NCBI GenBank assembly: GCA_030634925.1
Contig: DAOVZV010000018.1
Location: 1-9,446 of the forward strand
DNA from: Sulfurovum sp.
GTDB lineage: Bacteria; Campylobacterota; Campylobacteria; Campylobacterales; Sulfurovaceae
Reading direction: 5' to 3'
Length of the DNA stretch: 9,446 nt
The notes below the pieces were generated by a model, which had not been told where the DNA came from, made no database searches, and saw only the letters and a program-made list of their open reading frames with translations. The position numbers were made by a program, and so were the translations under genes. Below are positions 1-6,129 of this stretch, piece by piece. Each line of letters opens with the position of its first letter. The stretch's first letter is position 1.

Positions 1-1
1 A

Positions 2-1054
2 TCTATCAAGAGTGTAGTAGATGGAGAAGATATACTATTTGTCAAGGGTAGTGGATGGGATTTGGTATCTATCCGTGCAGAGGGTTTCGCTCCTGTTCAG
101 ATGAATACTCTGCTTGATATGGCGAAGCTACCTCATCTATCTGATAGCAATATGGTATCAGGACAAAAATCAGCGATGATTGACCCAAAAGCACCCAATC
201 CATCAGTAGAGGCTATATTACATGCACTTATTCCATTTAAAGTCGTAGAACATACTCACGCAGACGCTGTAGTAACTATATCTAACTCCAAAAATGGCAA
301 AGAGAATATAGAGAAGATTTTTGATGGCTTTTTGATAGTAGATTATATTATGCCAGGGTTTATATTGGCTCAAAAGATTTATGAGATGAGCAGGGATTTG
401 GACTGGAAAGAGTGCAAGGGTATTATACTTCATAATCACGGCATATTTACATTTGATGATGATGCCAAAGAGGCTTATACCAAGATGATAAATGCTGTGA
501 CTATGGCAGAAGAGTTTTTAGCAGAAAATGCCTCACTAGATATACCGTCTAACTCACCAAAAGAGTATAATACAGACAAGCTAAAAGATATAATATCTCT
601 ATCAAAAGGATATGATGTCACTATCAAGCTAAATACATCTGATTTGGCAAGATACTACTCTTCTCAACCAAATCTAGGTGACTTTGCATCAAGAGGAGTA
701 TTGACACCCGAACATATCATCAGGACAAAGAGAATACCTCTCATCATAGAAGATGAAGATATATCAAAGGCATTGGATAATTACAAAAGAGACTATCAAG
801 ACTATTTTGAGAGATATGCAACAGATGAAATATCTCTAAATTCTACACCAAACTATGCCATAGTCAAAGATGTAGGAGTAGTCCTATTTGGCAAAAATGA
901 GAAAGAGACTAATATACTAGATGACATCATCACTCATACTATGATAGCCGTACTCAAAGCAGACAAGCTAGGAGGTTATGAGAGTATCAGTATAGCAGAT
1001 AGCTTTGATATGGAGTACTGGGAGTTAGAACAGATGAAGATTAAAGGTAAGTAA
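2..1054 (+). CDS. Class II aldolase/adducin family protein, 5' end outside the window
   Basis: The reading frame is open from base 2 (SIKSVVDGEDILFVKGSGWDL), and the KGSGWDL stretch is an internal family motif. The TTG at 62 is therefore not the true start, and the gene begins upstream. About 350 residues are visible. The fold is shown by a His-x-His pair in HTHADAV (codons at 251 and 257) and by LHNHGIF (histidines at 431 and 437), which match the Zn ligands of fuculose/rhamnulose-phosphate-type aldolases. The second half (FASRGVLTPEHIIRTK, then MEYWELEQMK at the C-terminus) resembles the aldolase half of bifunctional RhaD-type aldolase/short-chain dehydrogenase proteins. The protein stops just where the dehydrogenase domain would normally begin. 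The likely role is retro-aldol cleavage of a phosphorylated sugar or a related reaction in the cytoplasm; the substrate cannot be told. It converges on the pseudopilin operon and has no evident link to secretion. Confidence 0.85.
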   Translation, partial: SIKSVVDGEDILFVKGSGWDLVSIRAEGFAPVQMNTLLDMAKLPHLSDSNMVSGQKSAMIDPKAPNPSVEAILHALIPFKVVEHTHADAVVTISNSKNGKENIEKIFDGFLIVDYIMPGFILAQKIYEMSRDLDWKECKGIILHNHGIFTFDDDAKEAYTKMINAVTMAEEFLAENASLDIPSNSPKEYNTDKLKDIISLSKGYDVTIKLNTSDLARYYSSQPNLGDFASRGVLTPEHIIRTKRIPLIIEDEDISKALDNYKRDYQDYFERYATDEISLNSTPNYAIVKDVGVVLFGKNEKETNILDDIITHTMIAVLKADKLGGYESISIADSFDMEYWELEQMKIKGK

Positions 1055-1061
1055 TCAACGC

Positions 1062-1117
1062 GTAGGGTGGATTTATCCACCAATACTTATCATAAATGGT
1101 GGATAAATCCACCCTAC
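1062..1117. repeat. Nested palindromic repeat between convergent genes
   Basis: A perfect 21-bp inverted repeat has arms at 1062-1082 and 1097-1117 and a 14-base loop. The left arm begins GTAGGGTGGATTTATCCACC. Each arm also contains its own palindrome: GGTGGAT/ATCCACC at 1066-1072 with 1075-1081, and at 1098-1104 with 1107-1113. The DNA or RNA could thus fold as one long hairpin or two small ones. It starts 8 bases after the aldolase stop and ends 13 bases before the end of the leftward pseudopilin operon. That position would suit a shared transcription barrier, but neither side has the U-run of an intrinsic terminator. It looks like a dispersed REP/MITE-type intergenic element; copy number cannot be judged from one window. 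Confidence 0.75.
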
Positions 1118-1130
1118 AAATCCTAAGTAA

Positions 1131-1538
1131 TCAAAAAGATTGTATCTTGAAGTGGTAATATATAGATGAGTATTTATCTTTTATCATTACTGGATTTACA
1201 ATTGCTGTAGGACCTTGTTGGTCTTGTGCTGGTAGTATCTCTATCATATCTGGTAGATATATCTCTCTTGTTATATCTTTGAGTATTTCACGACTCTCTG
1301 TCTCTTTGATTTTGATAGATTTTCCTATGATATCATATACGCTTCTATTATCCATGTGGTAGCTTAGAATATCAGGAGAGGTAAATAGAGAATCTTGGAG
1401 AGATAGCTTGTTTCGTTCTGATATATATATTATCTGTTCGTGGTTATCAGAGTGTATCTTTACTACTAGAAGTATAGATATAGATAGGATTATTACTGAT
1501 ATTAGTACTTCTATGATTGTAAATGCGTCTCTTCTCAA
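1131..1538 (-). CDS. Minor pseudopilin, GspI/GspJ-like
   Basis: This 135-residue protein opens with a class III (prepilin) signal: a five-residue leader MRRDA followed by FTIIEVLISVIILSISILLV. Phe is at +1 and Glu at +5, followed by the hydrophobic assembly helix. The residue before the cleavage site is Ala rather than the usual Gly. The rest is a small periplasmic domain without a family signature I can name. It would be a tip component of the T2SS pseudopilus in the inner membrane and periplasm. The start is TTG at 1538, supported by a GGAG Shine-Dalgarno at 1546-1549 with 7-base spacing. It overlaps the stop of the upstream pseudopilin gene by four bases (TTGA). By position (third after gspG) it is best read as GspI, but GspJ is possible. 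It is the last gene of the leftward operon. Confidence 0.75.
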   Translation of the reverse strand: MRRDAFTIIEVLISVIILSISILLVVKIHSDNHEQIIYISERNKLSLQDSLFTSPDILSYHMDNRSVYDIIGKSIKIKETESREILKDITREIYLPDMIEILPAQDQQGPTAIVNPVMIKDKYSSIYYHFKIQSF

Positions 1539-2059
1539 TAGAATGCTCCATTATCTGATAATATATTGCTATTTCTTAGCCAATAATCTTTGGCATCTTC
1601 AGGAGATTCAAACTCTTTTGGCTCACCAAATAATGCAGGTAAAAAATAGCTTCCTTTGTCATTTTGAAGTATGATTTGAGTAGAACTTCCGTTGTTGTAA
1701 AAATCCATCTTTAGACATATCTTCTGGTCTTGGTATCGTCCATATTCTATAGATACAAGACTATCCTTGTCATCTATCGTATATGCTTTTATATCTATGA
1801 GATTTATAGCACTTTTGTACTCTTCAAAGGGGCTTGATATATTCCGTCTCATATAGCATTTGGTACATTTATTGATACATAATAGAGTAACTTGACCACC
1901 AAATAGTTCTGATGATATAATATTTTCTTTGAGGTTTAGTGGAGTTAGTGGTTTTGGTTTTGCTTTGCCTATCTCTACACCCTCAAAACCCAAAAAGTAT
2001 ATCATAGACATAATGAGGATTACTATGAGGAGTTCTATTAGTGTAAATCCTCTCCTCAT
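1535..2059 (-). CDS. Minor pseudopilin, GspH-like, with a cysteine cluster
   Basis: This protein of about 174 residues starts MRRG|FTLIELLIVILIMSM, a classic prepilin cleavage site with Gly at -1, Phe at +1 and Glu at +5, then the N-terminal assembly helix. An in-frame GTG at 2065 would add two residues and overlaps the gspG stop by one base. The ATG at 2059 gives the more usual leader, and neither has a clear Shine-Dalgarno, so translational coupling to gspG is likely. The globular part holds four cysteines, three in a tight C61-x3-C65-x2-C68 group plus C115, which is unexpected for a minor pseudopilin. The order after gspG and the FTLIELLIVI helix favour GspH. The body of the protein does not show an obvious GspH signature, so GspJ or a lineage-specific pseudopilin remains possible. 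Confidence 0.72.
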   Translation of the reverse strand: MRRGFTLIELLIVILIMSMIYFLGFEGVEIGKAKPKPLTPLNLKENIISSELFGGQVTLLCINKCTKCYMRRNISSPFEEYKSAINLIDIKAYTIDDKDSLVSIEYGRYQDQKICLKMDFYNNGSSTQIILQNDKGSYFLPALFGEPKEFESPEDAKDYWLRNSNILSDNGAFY

Positions 2060-2064
2060 AAACA

Positions 2065-2496
2065 CTATTTATTACAGCCACTAAATAGTATATCTTTATT
2101 GTTATTTTCTCCACCATCTTTTCTATCACTAGCAAAAGATATTAGCTCGAAATCATCAGATTTTTGGATATATACAAAAGGAGTTCTCCACTCATCTTTT
2201 GGCATCTTTTTGAGATATGGTTTGGCTCTATAGTTTGGATATTTATCACTATCAGGATTGCTAAGAAGTGCTTCAAATCCCTCTTCTGTATCTGGGTAAT
2301 TACCGTTGTCTAGTTTAAACATATCTAGTCTCTTTTTGAGGTCATTCATCTTTAGACATACGGTATCTCTTTTGGCTTGTTCTGCTGCATTCATCAACCC
2401 TGGTGCTACTACTGCTACTAGACCTCCTAGTATCACGATAACTATCAATAGCTCGATAAGAGAAAAACCTGCTCTTAGAGTTTTTTGTGCTTTCAT
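2065..2496 (-). CDS. gspG: Major pseudopilin GspG of the type II secretion system
   Basis: GspG polymerises into the pseudopilus that pushes substrates through the secretin. The protein has 143 residues with leader MKAQKTLRAG, then FSLIELLIVIVILGGLVAVV (Phe +1, Glu +5; cleavage after Gly10). Family hallmarks follow in order: DNGNYPDTEEGFEALL near residues 63-78, YLKKMPKDEW near 94-103, and the C-terminal acidic loop SFASDRKDGGENNNKDI, which corresponds to the calcium-binding region of GspG. The length is normal. The start at 2496 was chosen over an upstream in-frame codon at 2544 because it gives a usual leader and has AAGGA at 2503-2507 with 6-base spacing. Cysteines at 47 and 141 could form a disulfide, which is not a general GspG feature. 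It is the first gene of the leftward G-H-I operon, divergent from gspK. Confidence 0.95.
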   Translation of the reverse strand: MKAQKTLRAGFSLIELLIVIVILGGLVAVVAPGLMNAAEQAKRDTVCLKMNDLKKRLDMFKLDNGNYPDTEEGFEALLSNPDSDKYPNYRAKPYLKKMPKDEWRTPFVYIQKSDDFELISFASDRKDGGENNNKDILFSGCNK

Positions 2497-2502
2497 TATA
2501 AA

Positions 2503-2507
2503 TCCTT
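2503..2507 (-). promoter_or_regulatory. Ribosome binding site of gspG
   Basis: AAGGA on the minus strand lies six bases before the ATG at 2496-2494. It decides the gspG start in favour of the shorter reading, because no comparable site precedes the upstream in-frame codon at 2544. Confidence 0.75.
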
Positions 2508-2520
2508 TGCTTTTTTTGGG

Positions 2521-2526
2521 TATAAT
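2521..2526 (+). promoter_or_regulatory. Candidate -10 element for the gspK-gspE operon
   Basis: A perfect TATAAT is preceded by a T7 run and GGG (2511-2520). This resembles Campylobacterota housekeeping promoters, which have a strong -10 and T-rich DNA instead of a clear -35. Transcription would start near 2532-2535, inside or next to a T9 run (2528-2536), leaving a leader of about 35 bases before the gspK ATG at 2569. No other promoter-sized gap occurs on the plus strand up to the end of the window, so this could drive all seven genes. Confidence 0.55.
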
Positions 2527-2527
2527 A
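2522..2527 (-). promoter_or_regulatory. Candidate -10 element for the leftward gspG operon
   Basis: Read on the minus strand this is TATTAT, preceded by A9. It shares five bases with the plus-strand TATAAT, so the two polymerases could not bind together. Transcription would start about 20 bases before the gspG ATG, just upstream of its AAGGA site. A second option is TAAAAT on the minus strand near 2544-2549. The choice is inference from motif and spacing only. Confidence 0.35.
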
Positions 2528-2568
2528 TTTTTTTTTGAAAACAAATTTTACTTTAATCGAGCTTTTAG

Positions 2569-3492
2569 ATGGATGAAATAAATTATATAAATAGCCAAGT
2601 GAGGCGTAAGAGTGGCTTTGTGCTTATGATAACGCTATCTGTTTTGTCTGTTGTTATCGTCTTGACTACCATTTTATTGGGTTATTTTGAAGAGGTTCAA
2701 GAAGATGTAAGTGATACAAAGGCGTTGATACAAGCAGATATATATTATACCAATATCACAGATATATTTAACAAATTCAAAGATAAAAAGATGCTATTTA
2801 ATACACTTTTTAAAACCTCTCTGCCTATAGTTAGTGAAGAGGATAAATTTGGTGTCATACTCGATTGTAAACCTACAAATGAGGGTATAAATATCAATTG
2901 GTTGGCACTAGATGGTGATGATAAAAATAGTCATCTTTATGATTTGTCTATAGAGGTATTTGAACATATTGCAGGAAACTACAAAATATCAGACGCATCG
3001 AGACTTCAAGAGATGTTGCTTGAGGTGATTAATAGTCAATACTCCACAGATAGAGACTTTAGAGAAAGATTAGGTCGCAAAGGTGGTATCAAGTCTTATA
3101 GAGAGTTTTCGGATATTGTGACTGCTTATCAATTTGAAGAAGATGACAAAGATATAGGTCTTGTTCCATGGGAGAAGTATTTTAGCTTCACTCCCAAAAG
3201 TGAAAATATCACCACAGAGTATAGTTCAGCAGAGCTTATATCATTTTTGTTTGATATAGAGTTGTCTTCTATATTGGAATGGAAAAATAGTATAGAATTA
3301 GACAGACCACCACTATCGTCTATGATAAGTGATAATGGTGGAGATTATAATAGTAGAAAAAATATAATATCAGATAATCCAGATACAGCTAAGTGTAGTG
3401 TTAATTACTCTTTTGATGGAGATTATTATAGATTTAGTTTTGAATATATAGAAGGAGAGGCGAAATATTTTGAATTTTATGGCAAAAAATAA
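2569..3492 (+). CDS. gspK: Minor pseudopilin GspK of the type II secretion system
   Basis: GspK is the large tip pseudopilin that starts pseudopilus assembly together with GspI and GspJ. This 307-residue protein has a prepilin-like start, VRRKSG|FVLMITLSVLSVVIVL, with cleavage after Gly16. The +5 residue is Ile, not Glu; loss of Glu5 is typical of GspK and separates it from the other pseudopilins. Large periplasmic domains follow. The NEGININWL stretch (about 104-111) matches the GspK 'NLNWL' region, and a helical segment around 140-200 ends in GLVPWEKYFSF. ENITTEYSSAELISFLF (about 212-228) corresponds to the 'N-x-NTAS-x-E-x-L' repeat of the family. The ATG at 2569 has only a weak GAG seven bases upstream. 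The 3' end overlaps gspL by 23 bases. Confidence 0.88.
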   Translation: MDEINYINSQVRRKSGFVLMITLSVLSVVIVLTTILLGYFEEVQEDVSDTKALIQADIYYTNITDIFNKFKDKKMLFNTLFKTSLPIVSEEDKFGVILDCKPTNEGININWLALDGDDKNSHLYDLSIEVFEHIAGNYKISDASRLQEMLLEVINSQYSTDRDFRERLGRKGGIKSYREFSDIVTAYQFEEDDKDIGLVPWEKYFSFTPKSENITTEYSSAELISFLFDIELSSILEWKNSIELDRPPLSSMISDNGGDYNSRKNIISDNPDTAKCSVNYSFDGDYYRFSFEYIEGEAKYFEFYGKK

Positions 3493-4402
3493 AAAGTTGA
3501 TTTTGGCACACAGCTCAATGAGTAGTGTAAGCCTAGATGGTACTATAAGTGTGATGCTAACACCACAGTTTTATACTATCAAAAGAGAGAACCTACCAAT
3601 CAAGTACGCTTATCAAGTCAAAAAGATAGCTCCTGCTATATTTGATGGACTCTTGGAAAATGGTAGAGAATATAGCTATTTGGTATGGAAAGAAGATGAT
3701 AGCTGGATGCTTTTGGCTTATGACTTGAAGATGATTATAGAGTTTTTGAAGTCAAAAGGGTTCTTTATAGAAAATATATCAAAGCTATATTTTGCTCAAC
3801 AGATGATAGATTTGTTTGATAAGCCTCTACCATTAGGAGACAAGGAAGCTTTGGTATCTATCAATGGTGATATGGTAGTTGTGCCATCTAGTGCATTGGG
3901 TGATGATAGTCGTTTGCCTTTGGTATTTGATGATAGATTTACTCCAAAGAGTGGAGTATCTATAGATAGTGGATATGGGTCACTTTTGAGTACCAAACAT
4001 AGTATATTTTTGAGTAGTATATTTATGATTTTTGCTATTATATATTTTGTGGAGGGTAGCAGATACTCGACAGTAGATGATGCCAAAAAGAGATTAGATG
4101 AGTTATTAGAGTCCAATCCATCATTAGCAAGTAGCTACAGCAGAGATAGTATCATAGAGAAATATACTACCATAGACAAAGACCAACGAGCCAAAAGAGA
4201 TGTAATCAAAGCATTATCATCTATGATATTTACAGGTGTGACTTTGGAGTATATGAATATGAAAGAGACATCATTTGAAGCAAAACTAATATGCAAGAAC
4301 AAAAAAGCATCCAAAAGTGTAAAAGATTTGGCATCCAAAAATGGATTGAAGAGCAGAGATATAAAGGGAAGCTCGGATGTGATAATAGAGGGTAGTCTAT
4401 GA
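3470..4402 (+). CDS. gspL: GspL-like inner-membrane platform protein
   Basis: GspL anchors the ATPase GspE to the inner membrane through its cytoplasmic domain and pairs with GspM in the periplasm. The 310-residue protein shows that layout: a cytoplasmic part up to about residue 176, one membrane helix at about 178-195 (IFLSSIFMIFAIIYFV), a helical stretch, and a C-terminal alpha/beta domain (about 240-310) consistent with the ferredoxin-like fold of GspL. Its cytoplasmic part is clearly shorter than the roughly 240 residues of EpsL/PulL. The start is read as TTG at 3470, because the Shine-Dalgarno-like GGAGAGG (3454-3460) sits at suitable spacing; an ATG at 3479 is the alternative. Identification rests on topology and position between gspK and gspM more than on strong motifs. 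It overlaps gspM by four bases (ATGA). Confidence 0.75.
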   Translation: MNFMAKNKKLILAHSSMSSVSLDGTISVMLTPQFYTIKRENLPIKYAYQVKKIAPAIFDGLLENGREYSYLVWKEDDSWMLLAYDLKMIIEFLKSKGFFIENISKLYFAQQMIDLFDKPLPLGDKEALVSINGDMVVVPSSALGDDSRLPLVFDDRFTPKSGVSIDSGYGSLLSTKHSIFLSSIFMIFAIIYFVEGSRYSTVDDAKKRLDELLESNPSLASSYSRDSIIEKYTTIDKDQRAKRDVIKALSSMIFTGVTLEYMNMKETSFEAKLICKNKKASKSVKDLASKNGLKSRDIKGSSDVIIEGSL

Positions 4403-4800
4403 ATATAAAAAAATATCAAAATGAACTAATAGTAATATTTGCATTTATATTGATGCTAAGTGGATATATCTACAAAAATAGCCAAATCAACTCACAAGCA
4501 GAGGGTGCTGTAAATTCCCAAAAATCATTATCTCAAATAGAAAATGTAATATCTCTCAAAAAGCTATGGTCAGACAAGAAAACCACCAAAAATATCAAAA
4601 AGCTCAAAACGATAGTAGCAAAGTCAAAAGTCAAATGGAGCAGAAAAAACAAAAAACTCAAAGCCTCTTTTAGTGAACTATCTGCAAGGGAATTAAACAA
4701 AGTCTTGACAAAGCTTTCTAATATACCAGTACAGATAAAGACTCTAAATATCAAAAAAACAGCATCATCTTATAGCGTGGAGTTCCAATGCAAATGGTAA
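4399..4800 (+). CDS. gspM: GspM-like inner-membrane platform protein
   Basis: This small basic protein of 133 residues has a short cytoplasmic N-terminus, one membrane helix at about 10-25 (LIVIFAFILMLSGYIY), a helical/coiled stretch rich in Lys, Ser and Gln, and a C-terminal alpha/beta domain (about 92-133). This is the architecture of GspM, the partner of GspL in the inner-membrane platform. It is a little shorter than classical GspM proteins of about 160 residues. The end, with VQIKTLNIKKTASSYSVEFQC, resembles the corresponding strand-turn-strand region of the neighbouring GspL. The start ATG overlaps the gspL stop and has GAGGG at 4388-4392 with 6-base spacing. Assignment is by topology, size and position. 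Confidence 0.72.
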   Translation: MNIKKYQNELIVIFAFILMLSGYIYKNSQINSQAEGAVNSQKSLSQIENVISLKKLWSDKKTTKNIKKLKTIVAKSKVKWSRKNKKLKASFSELSARELNKVLTKLSNIPVQIKTLNIKKTASSYSVEFQCKW

Positions 4801-5291
4801 AAAAAATATTGATAGGTATATTGGTCGTATGGTTGGGTATCATAATATTTATGCCCAAAAAGGATATGTATTTCAAACTAGAAGAGACTCTAGCACAAAG
4901 AGATATAAAACTCAATGAAGAGACAATAGAAGATAATCTATTTTCACTAAATATCAAAAATATATCTGTATATTTCAAAGGTATGAATGTAGCATTTATA
5001 GATGAGATAAATATATTTACTCTGCTTTTTGTGACTAAAGTAGATATAGATAGTATAGAAGCAAGGGCTATATTGACTCAAAGTATAAAGAGTCTAAATA
5101 TATCTCACTCTATATTATCACCTGTGATATTTGATATAGATATAAATAGTTCTATAGGAGAGGCAGGTGGTTATGCCAATATACAAGATAGGATACTGCA
5201 CCTAGATTTGAATATGACAAAAGAGGTAGCTATGCTCAAGCCTCTACTCAAAAAAGATGAGAATGGATGGTATTATGAAACAGCTTTTTAG
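4788..5291 (+). CDS. Small GspN-like membrane-anchored protein
   Basis: This 167-residue protein has one N-terminal membrane helix (about 6-22, ILIGILVVWLGIIIF) and a periplasmic region of alternating beta-strand pattern. The pattern includes SLNIKNISVYFKGM, a central stretch of hydrophobic strands, and GGYANIQDRILHLDLNM near the end. The repeated 'G-x-hydrophobic ... L-x-L-x-L' style resembles GspN, an accessory and not universal T2SS component. It is however far shorter than classical GspN of about 250 residues, so the name is tentative. The ATG at 4788 is supported by GGAG at 4779-4782 (5-base spacing) and overlaps gspM by 13 bases. Its place between gspM and gspC argues for a role in the inner-membrane complex. 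An uncharacterised lineage-specific T2SS protein is the main alternative. Confidence 0.5.
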   Translation: MQMVKKILIGILVVWLGIIIFMPKKDMYFKLEETLAQRDIKLNEETIEDNLFSLNIKNISVYFKGMNVAFIDEINIFTLLFVTKVDIDSIEARAILTQSIKSLNISHSILSPVIFDIDINSSIGEAGGYANIQDRILHLDLNMTKEVAMLKPLLKKDENGWYYETAF

Positions 5292-6129
5292 TCCATATAT
5301 CCTAAAGATAGTATGGATGGTACTCATCATAGCCACTATCATCAAGCTAATTTGGTTTGGTATATCTATAATGTGGTTGCCTAGTAGTGGAGTAGAGTAT
5401 ATAGCCAAAAAAAGTAGCAATAGTCTATATTATCGTATCAAGCTAGGACCAAATAAAGCCCCTATTCCTGTCATCAAAAAAACAAATACTCCAGTAGTAC
5501 AAGGAAATATCAAAGATATTAGACTATTTGCAATATATGGAGCAGAAGATATAATCGTAGTAACCGTATCATCCAAAGGTAGGACAAAAGTACTATCCAA
5601 GCTCACAGGTCAAAAAGGTGAAAAGATACGAGGGTTTGAGCTGATGAGTGTAGGATTAGATTATGCGATATTTGACAAAAATGCCAAAAGCTACAGAATT
5701 GAACTAAGCAAAGCCAAAATAGATAGCAAAGGTATGGGATTTACTCCATCCAAAACACCACCCAAAAGTACTAAAAAATCAAAAGCCACTGGTGATATAG
5801 TAGATGCTGGAGACCACAAGATAATAGATAAATCACTGATAGAACACTTCGCTACCAATCTATCTGAAATCAACAAAAATATAGGTATCAAAGAGATAAA
5901 AGACAAAGATGGCTTCAAAGGTTTTGGTATATCATTTATCCGTCGAGGCTCACCATTTGCCAAGCTAGGTATCAAAAGAGGTGATGTGATAAAAACTGTA
6001 AATGGTCAAAAGATAGATAGCTATGATAGTGCATTTGGAATATATAAAAATATATCAAATATCACCAATCTTACGATGGTTATAGAGAGAAATAATAAAG
6101 AAATGGAGTTAGAGTATGAAGTTAATTAA
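5257..6129 (+). CDS. gspC: GspC, inner-membrane T2SS protein with HR and PDZ domains
   Basis: GspC connects the inner-membrane platform to the secretin and helps select substrates. The 290-residue reading shows one membrane helix (about 16-36) and a periplasmic HR domain (about 80-150) with NIKDIRLFAIYG at its start and SYRIELSKAK at its end. A Lys/Pro/Ser-rich linker follows (about 158-178), then a PDZ domain (about 218-287). The PDZ core is clear: GISFIRRGSPFAKLGIKRGD followed by VIKTVNGQKI. The HR domain is the part known to bind the N0 domain of GspD, the next gene. The start is uncertain: ATGs at 5257, 5263 and 5275 are in frame and none has a strong Shine-Dalgarno. The last (MKQLF) has GGATGG just upstream and may be the real one. 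It overlaps the gspN-like gene and, by 14 bases, gspD. Confidence 0.9.
   Translation: MRMDGIMKQLFSPYILKIVWMVLIIATIIKLIWFGISIMWLPSSGVEYIAKKSSNSLYYRIKLGPNKAPIPVIKKTNTPVVQGNIKDIRLFAIYGAEDIIVVTVSSKGRTKVLSKLTGQKGEKIRGFELMSVGLDYAIFDKNAKSYRIELSKAKIDSKGMGFTPSKTPPKSTKKSKATGDIVDAGDHKIIDKSLIEHFATNLSEINKNIGIKEIKDKDGFKGFGISFIRRGSPFAKLGIKRGDVIKTVNGQKIDSYDSAFGIYKNISNITNLTMVIERNNKEMELEYEVN

Noticed and set aside
62..64. TTG at 62 as the start of the aldolase gene
   Set aside because: The frame is open to the left edge and the preceding residues (VKGSGWD) match a conserved internal motif, so the gene starts before the window.
1062..1117. Intrinsic (rho-independent) terminator for either convergent operon
   Set aside because: The stem is strong but no T-run follows on either strand, so it is listed as a repeat with only a possible barrier role.
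1408..1674. Plus-strand open frame across the pseudopilin junction
   Set aside because: It is antisense to two genes with clear prepilin signals, and no ribosome site or recognisable domain is seen.
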